Part shown: one piece after another, positions 61,431 to 64,000 of the stretch
Layout: each line of letters opens with the position of its first letter
How positions within the stretch are numbered: the stretch's first letter is position 1
Assembly: GCF_900156865.1 (NCBI RefSeq)
Contig: NZ_LT732529.1
Span: 4,264,613-4,328,612 of the forward strand
Reading direction: 5' to 3'
Source of the DNA: Litchfieldia sinesaloumensis
GTDB taxonomy: Bacteria > Bacillota > Bacilli > Bacillales > Bacillaceae_L
Length of the DNA stretch: 64,000 bases
Translations under genes and position numbers: made by a program
Notes under the pieces: generated by a model
What the model was told of the DNA's origin: nothing
The model's database searches: none
Seen by the model: only the letters and a program-made list of their open reading frames with translations

Positions 61431-61460
61431 TATGGTTATATAGTTATGTATATAACCATA
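61431..61460 (-). promoter_or_regulatory. Operator-like inverted repeat upstream of ytrA-like gene
   Basis: TATGGTTATA (61431-61440) and TATAACCATA (61451-61460) are perfect complements with a 10-bp spacer, about two helical turns between centres, 40 bp before the regulator start. This suits a GntR dimer; binding is inferred. Confidence 0.6.
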
Positions 61461-61689
61461 ATAGAATTTTATTAGTATGTCAATAACTAAACTGTTTAGA
61501 AATCATAATGGTAATGAACGTGCGTCTGAATAAGGGAAGTTGTACGTTTTTGTAGGGATATTAGGGGAAAAACGATATACCACCACACCGTAAAACGATA
61601 AAAGCTATACCGATTATAAAATATGAAAAATAGCACCTATGACTAACGACCTAAAAATTTATATATTTAAAAATTTCAGAAGAAAGGGA

Positions 61690-61718
61690 TTGACATATAG
61701 TCAAATCCCGTGTAATTT
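61690..61718 (+). promoter_or_regulatory. Promoter of S-box operon
   Basis: TTGACA (61690-61695), 17 bases, TAATTT (61713-61718), ~35 bp before the riboswitch. The -35 is part of an inverted repeat TTGAC-ATATA-GTCAA (61690-61704) that could also bind a repressor. Confidence 0.55.
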
Positions 61719-61752
61719 AGTAACAACAAATAAAATTAAATATCATTTTTTT

Positions 61753-61855
61753 CTTATCCAGAGAGGTGGAGGGACTGGCCCGTTGAAGCCTCGGCAACAG
61801 ACAATATGTACTGTGCCAATTCCAGCAAGCGTTAAGCTTGACAGATAGGAAGAGT
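61753..61855 (+). ncRNA. S-box (SAM-I) riboswitch
   Basis: The classic S-box words appear in order: CTTATCCAGAGAGGTGGAGG at the start, then GACTGGCCC, TTGAAGCC, CGGCAACAG, a variable stem, GTGCCAATTCC, AGCAAGC, a short hairpin, and GACAGATAGGAAGA at the end. This is the SAM-I aptamer. With the terminator at 61877 it should shut transcription when S-adenosylmethionine is plentiful. It controls the YezD gene and, subject to the following terminator, the sulfur genes behind it. Confidence 0.96.
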
Positions 61856-61876
61856 GTATTGAACTATTCATGTATG

Positions 61877-61904
61877 CCCTCTTCTTGATAGAAGTGGGTT
61901 TTTA
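61877..61904 (+). terminator. S-box expression-platform terminator
   Basis: CCC-CTTCT pairs with AGAAG-GGG (one T-T mismatch), followed by TTTTTATTTT, 22 bases after the aptamer. Confidence 0.8.
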
Positions 61905-61986
61905 TTTTGGCCAAAATAATCTAATTGCCGCACTGGTCAACCAGTGGCAATTAAATGATATACATCCTTGAATAAGGGGGAGTTAC

Positions 61987-62175
61987 ATGGCGAAACTAGA
62001 TGATTCGATAGTGAAGCATATTTTATCTAGCTTGGAAGATTTGGAATTTGGATCTATTGTGATTACCGTCCACAATGGGGAAATCACCCAAATTGATGCG
62101 ACGGAGAAAAGGCGTTTTGCATTAAAAAAAACCTCTTCACCCCATCAACAAATAACGAATAAAAACACTAAATAA
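61987..62175 (+). CDS. yezD: YezD-family small protein (DUF2292)
   Basis: A 62-residue protein: ILSSLEDLEFGSIVITVHNG and EITQIDATEKRRF are the DUF2292/YezD signature. Such small proteins are usually found next to sulfate, sulfonate or other sulfur-source genes. Function is unknown. AAGGGGGAG precedes the ATG. It is directly after the S-box. Confidence 0.9.
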   Translation: MAKLDDSIVKHILSSLEDLEFGSIVITVHNGEITQIDATEKRRFALKKTSSPHQQITNKNTK

Positions 62176-62193
62176 CTTGCCGATTAGACCACT

Positions 62194-62255
62194 AAAGGCA
62201 TCTTTATTTTCAAAGCGTCCATAAATGACGCTTTAGATAAAGATGCCTTTTTTTA
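62194..62255 (+). terminator. Long hairpin between yezD and FMN reductase gene
   Basis: AAAGGCATCTTTAT pairs perfectly with ATAAAGATGCCTTT, with an inner AAAGCGTC/GACGCTTT stem, followed by seven T. A strong terminator; later genes need read-through or a second promoter. Confidence 0.85.
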
Positions 62256-62305
62256 TTCGATTTTGATGTGTACATTTTATAGCCAAATATGAAAGGATGA
62301 TCAAA

Positions 62306-62851
62306 ATGAGTGAAATTATACTTTTGTCAGGAAGCCCTTCGGAGTATTCAAGAACAGATTTGGTTTTGCAATATGCTGGAACGAAGCTTAAACAAGAGGG
62401 TTATTCCATAACACATGTTTCCGTTAGGGATATTCCAGCTGATGACATTTTTAATCTAAGGTTTGACAGCCCAGCCTTGAAGGAACTCACTCTACTTATC
62501 CAAGGGGCAGATGGGGTAATAGTGGGGTCGCCTGTTTATAAAGCCGCCTACACTGGAGTATTGAAGGCTTTGCTAGACTTACTGCCGCAAGATGTGTTAG
62601 CTGGTAAAACAGTTCTGCCCATCATGACTGGTGGTAGTCCAGCCCATTTACTCGCAATTGAGTACAGTCTTAAACCTTTATTGTCAGCACTAAAGGGGCA
62701 GAGCCAACAGGGTGTTTATTTCCAAGATTGCCAGATTGATAAGAAGCAGGTAGGGAATCCAATTATCGACGTCAATGTGTTAGAAAGACTTAAAAAAGAG
62801 CTTTATTACTTCGTGGAAACTGTAAATAGGAAAAGGGATTACGTCCTTTAA
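62306..62851 (+). CDS. NADPH-dependent FMN reductase (SsuE-like)
   Basis: A 181-residue flavodoxin-fold reductase. ATG 62306 is preferred because the ATG at 62297 abuts GAAAGG. IILLSGSPSEYSRTDLVLQYA, VIVGSPVYKAAYTGVLKALLDLLP and MTGGSPAHLL match SsuE/MsuE-type FMN reductases. It supplies reduced flavin to a two-component monooxygenase; the next gene is one. It acts in organosulfur use. Confidence 0.92.
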   Translation: MSEIILLSGSPSEYSRTDLVLQYAGTKLKQEGYSITHVSVRDIPADDIFNLRFDSPALKELTLLIQGADGVIVGSPVYKAAYTGVLKALLDLLPQDVLAGKTVLPIMTGGSPAHLLAIEYSLKPLLSALKGQSQQGVYFQDCQIDKKQVGNPIIDVNVLERLKKELYYFVETVNRKRDYVL

Positions 62852-62889
62852 GGAATTTTAATAAATACAATAAAAAGGAGCTACTTATT

Positions 62890-64000
62890 ATGACAAAGAA
62901 GAGAATTTATTTAAATGCATTTGATATGAACTGTGTTGGGCACCAATCTCCAGGATTATGGTCACATCCAGACGATCAATCACATCGCTATAAAGACAGC
63001 GAGTATTGGATTGAACTAGCAAAGATTTTAGAAAAGGGAAGGTTCGATGCTATTTTTCTAGCGGATGTATTAGGGCCTTATGATGTCTATCAAGGGTCTA
63101 GAGATGCGGCGATTCGTCAAGGTACACAAACACCTGTTAATGACCCATCACTTGTTGTTCCATTAATGTCAGCAGTAACAAAGCATTTAGGATTTGGGGT
63201 TACTGCATCTGTTACTCATGAGCATCCTTATACATTTGCCCGTCGTATGTCGACACTTGATCATATTACGAAGGGACGTGTGGGCTGGAATATCGTCACA
63301 TCCTATCTGAAAAGTGCAGCTGTTAATATGGGATTGGAAGACCAAATTAAACATGATGAGCGCTATGACATAGCTGATGAATATTTACAAGTTTGCTATA
63401 AACTATGGGAAGGAAGTTGGGAGGATGATGCTGTTTTATTAGACAAAGAGAATCGGATTTTCGCAGACCCAAGTAAGGTACATGATATCAATCATGAAGG
63501 TAAGTATTACAAAGTTCCAGGTGCGCATTTATGTGAACCGTCTCTACAACGTACGCCTGTGCTCTACCAAGCTGGAACCTCTTCGAAAGGCCGGGCATTC
63601 GCTGGTAAGCATGCTGAATTAATTTTTATTGGTGCTCCAACTAAAAATGCGGCTAAACATTCTGTACAGAAACTACGTGAAGAGGCCATTAAGTCCGGGC
63701 GTGCACCCGAGGAACTTAAAATACTGTCATGTATCACTCCAATTGTTGGTCGAACAGAAGAAGAGGCCAACGAAAAATTCAATGAGTATCAAAAACATGT
63801 AAGCTATGAGGGGGCATTAGCACTTCTAGGTGGCTGGACAGGAATTGATTTCTCAGAGTATGGTCCAGATGAAAATCTTAAGTTTGTAAAAAATGATGCT
63901 ATTCAATCGACGGTTGAGAACTTTACAAGAATTGATTCTGATAAAAAGTGGACGATTGATGAAATTAAAAAATATACAGGAATTGGTGGGTTAGGACCTG
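62890..64000 (+). CDS. NtaA/SnaA/DszA-type flavin monooxygenase (partial, runs off the end)
   Basis: The frame from ATG 62890 (AAGGAG nine bases before) is open to the window end, 370 codons. KKRIYLNAFDMNCVGHQSPG, GRFDAIFLADVLGPYDVYQG, THEHPYTFARRMSTLDHITKG, RVGWNIVTSY and APTKNAAKHSVQKL are the NtaA/SnaA/DszA family signatures. Two-component FMNH2-dependent enzymes of this family oxidise e.g. dibenzothiophene sulfone, nitrilotriacetate or methionine/cysteine derivatives (YtnJ). S-box control points to a sulfur substrate. Confidence 0.93.
   Translation, partial: MTKKRIYLNAFDMNCVGHQSPGLWSHPDDQSHRYKDSEYWIELAKILEKGRFDAIFLADVLGPYDVYQGSRDAAIRQGTQTPVNDPSLVVPLMSAVTKHLGFGVTASVTHEHPYTFARRMSTLDHITKGRVGWNIVTSYLKSAAVNMGLEDQIKHDERYDIADEYLQVCYKLWEGSWEDDAVLLDKENRIFADPSKVHDINHEGKYYKVPGAHLCEPSLQRTPVLYQAGTSSKGRAFAGKHAELIFIGAPTKNAAKHSVQKLREEAIKSGRAPEELKILSCITPIVGRTEEEANEKFNEYQKHVSYEGALALLGGWTGIDFSEYGPDENLKFVKNDAIQSTVENFTRIDSDKKWTIDEIKKYTGIGGLGP

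Overview
The window reads as chromosomal DNA of a low-GC Gram-positive endospore-former relative (Bacillaceae). The evidence is AT-rich coding, strong AGGAGG-type ribosome binding sites, frequent TTG/GTG starts, an S-box (SAM-I) riboswitch, and homologues of typical Bacillus systems (thioredoxin-type ArsC, CatR/CatE-like pair, YtrA-type GntR/ABC operon, GlvA/MalA-type GH4 operon, YloB-like Ca-ATPase, CstR-type regulator, DUF1456, YezD). I see no rRNA, tRNA, prophage, insertion sequence or CRISPR array.

Layout. 0-4 kb: the end of an FAD-dependent dehydrogenase, a replication-protein-like winged-helix protein, and a TetR regulator divergent from a zinc alcohol dehydrogenase and an SDR. 4-9.5 kb: M3 oligopeptidase, arsRBC arsenic operon, and a Phd/RelE-type toxin-antitoxin pair. 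9.5-13.2 kb: truA, Gfo/Idh/MocA oxidoreductase, an uncharacterised coiled-coil protein, speG. 13.2-21 kb: an unusual peptide-type ABC transporter (fused double ATPase, two permeases with long N-terminal extensions, and a binding protein whose two halves appear swapped), bracketed by two arrays of ~154-bp repeats. 21-26 kb: a dihydrouridine synthase and an alpha-glucoside PTS operon (RpiR regulator, EIICB, 6-phospho-alpha-glucosidase). 26-32 kb: Ca-type P-ATPase, DUF1456 protein, HAD phosphatase with no canonical start codon, AbgT transporter. 32-36 kb: CatR-like regulator divergent from CatE-like dioxygenase and a luciferase-like monooxygenase, a DoxX protein, and a third ~150-bp repeat array. 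36-43.6 kb: divergent polysaccharide deacetylase, CoA-disulfide reductase/rhodanese with its CstR-type regulator, azoreductase, PAS-PAS-GGDEF-EAL protein, CAP-domain secreted protein. 44-49.7 kb: GH3 glycosidase, Lin0512 protein, sorbosone-dehydrogenase-like protein, small membrane protein, WrbA. 49.8-56.7 kb: ugpCAEB plus glycerophosphodiester phosphodiesterase, convergent with a VTC polyphosphate polymerase/DUF4956 pair. 57-61.4 kb: permuted papain-like hydrolase, MFS efflux pump with an attenuator and a macrolide-type leader peptide, YtrABC-like operon. 61.7-64 kb: S-box, YezD, FMN reductase and an NtaA/DszA-type monooxygenase cut by the window end.

Functional themes. Several units are stress or scavenging modules controlled by dedicated local regulators whose operators can be seen in the DNA: arsenic, quinones/catechols, reactive sulfur, macrolide-like drugs, organosulfur, organophosphate. 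The most unusual items are the apparently circularly permuted solute-binding protein with its extended permeases, the family of ~154-bp repeats found as three separate arrays, and the Mef-like leader peptide with attenuator in front of an MFS pump.
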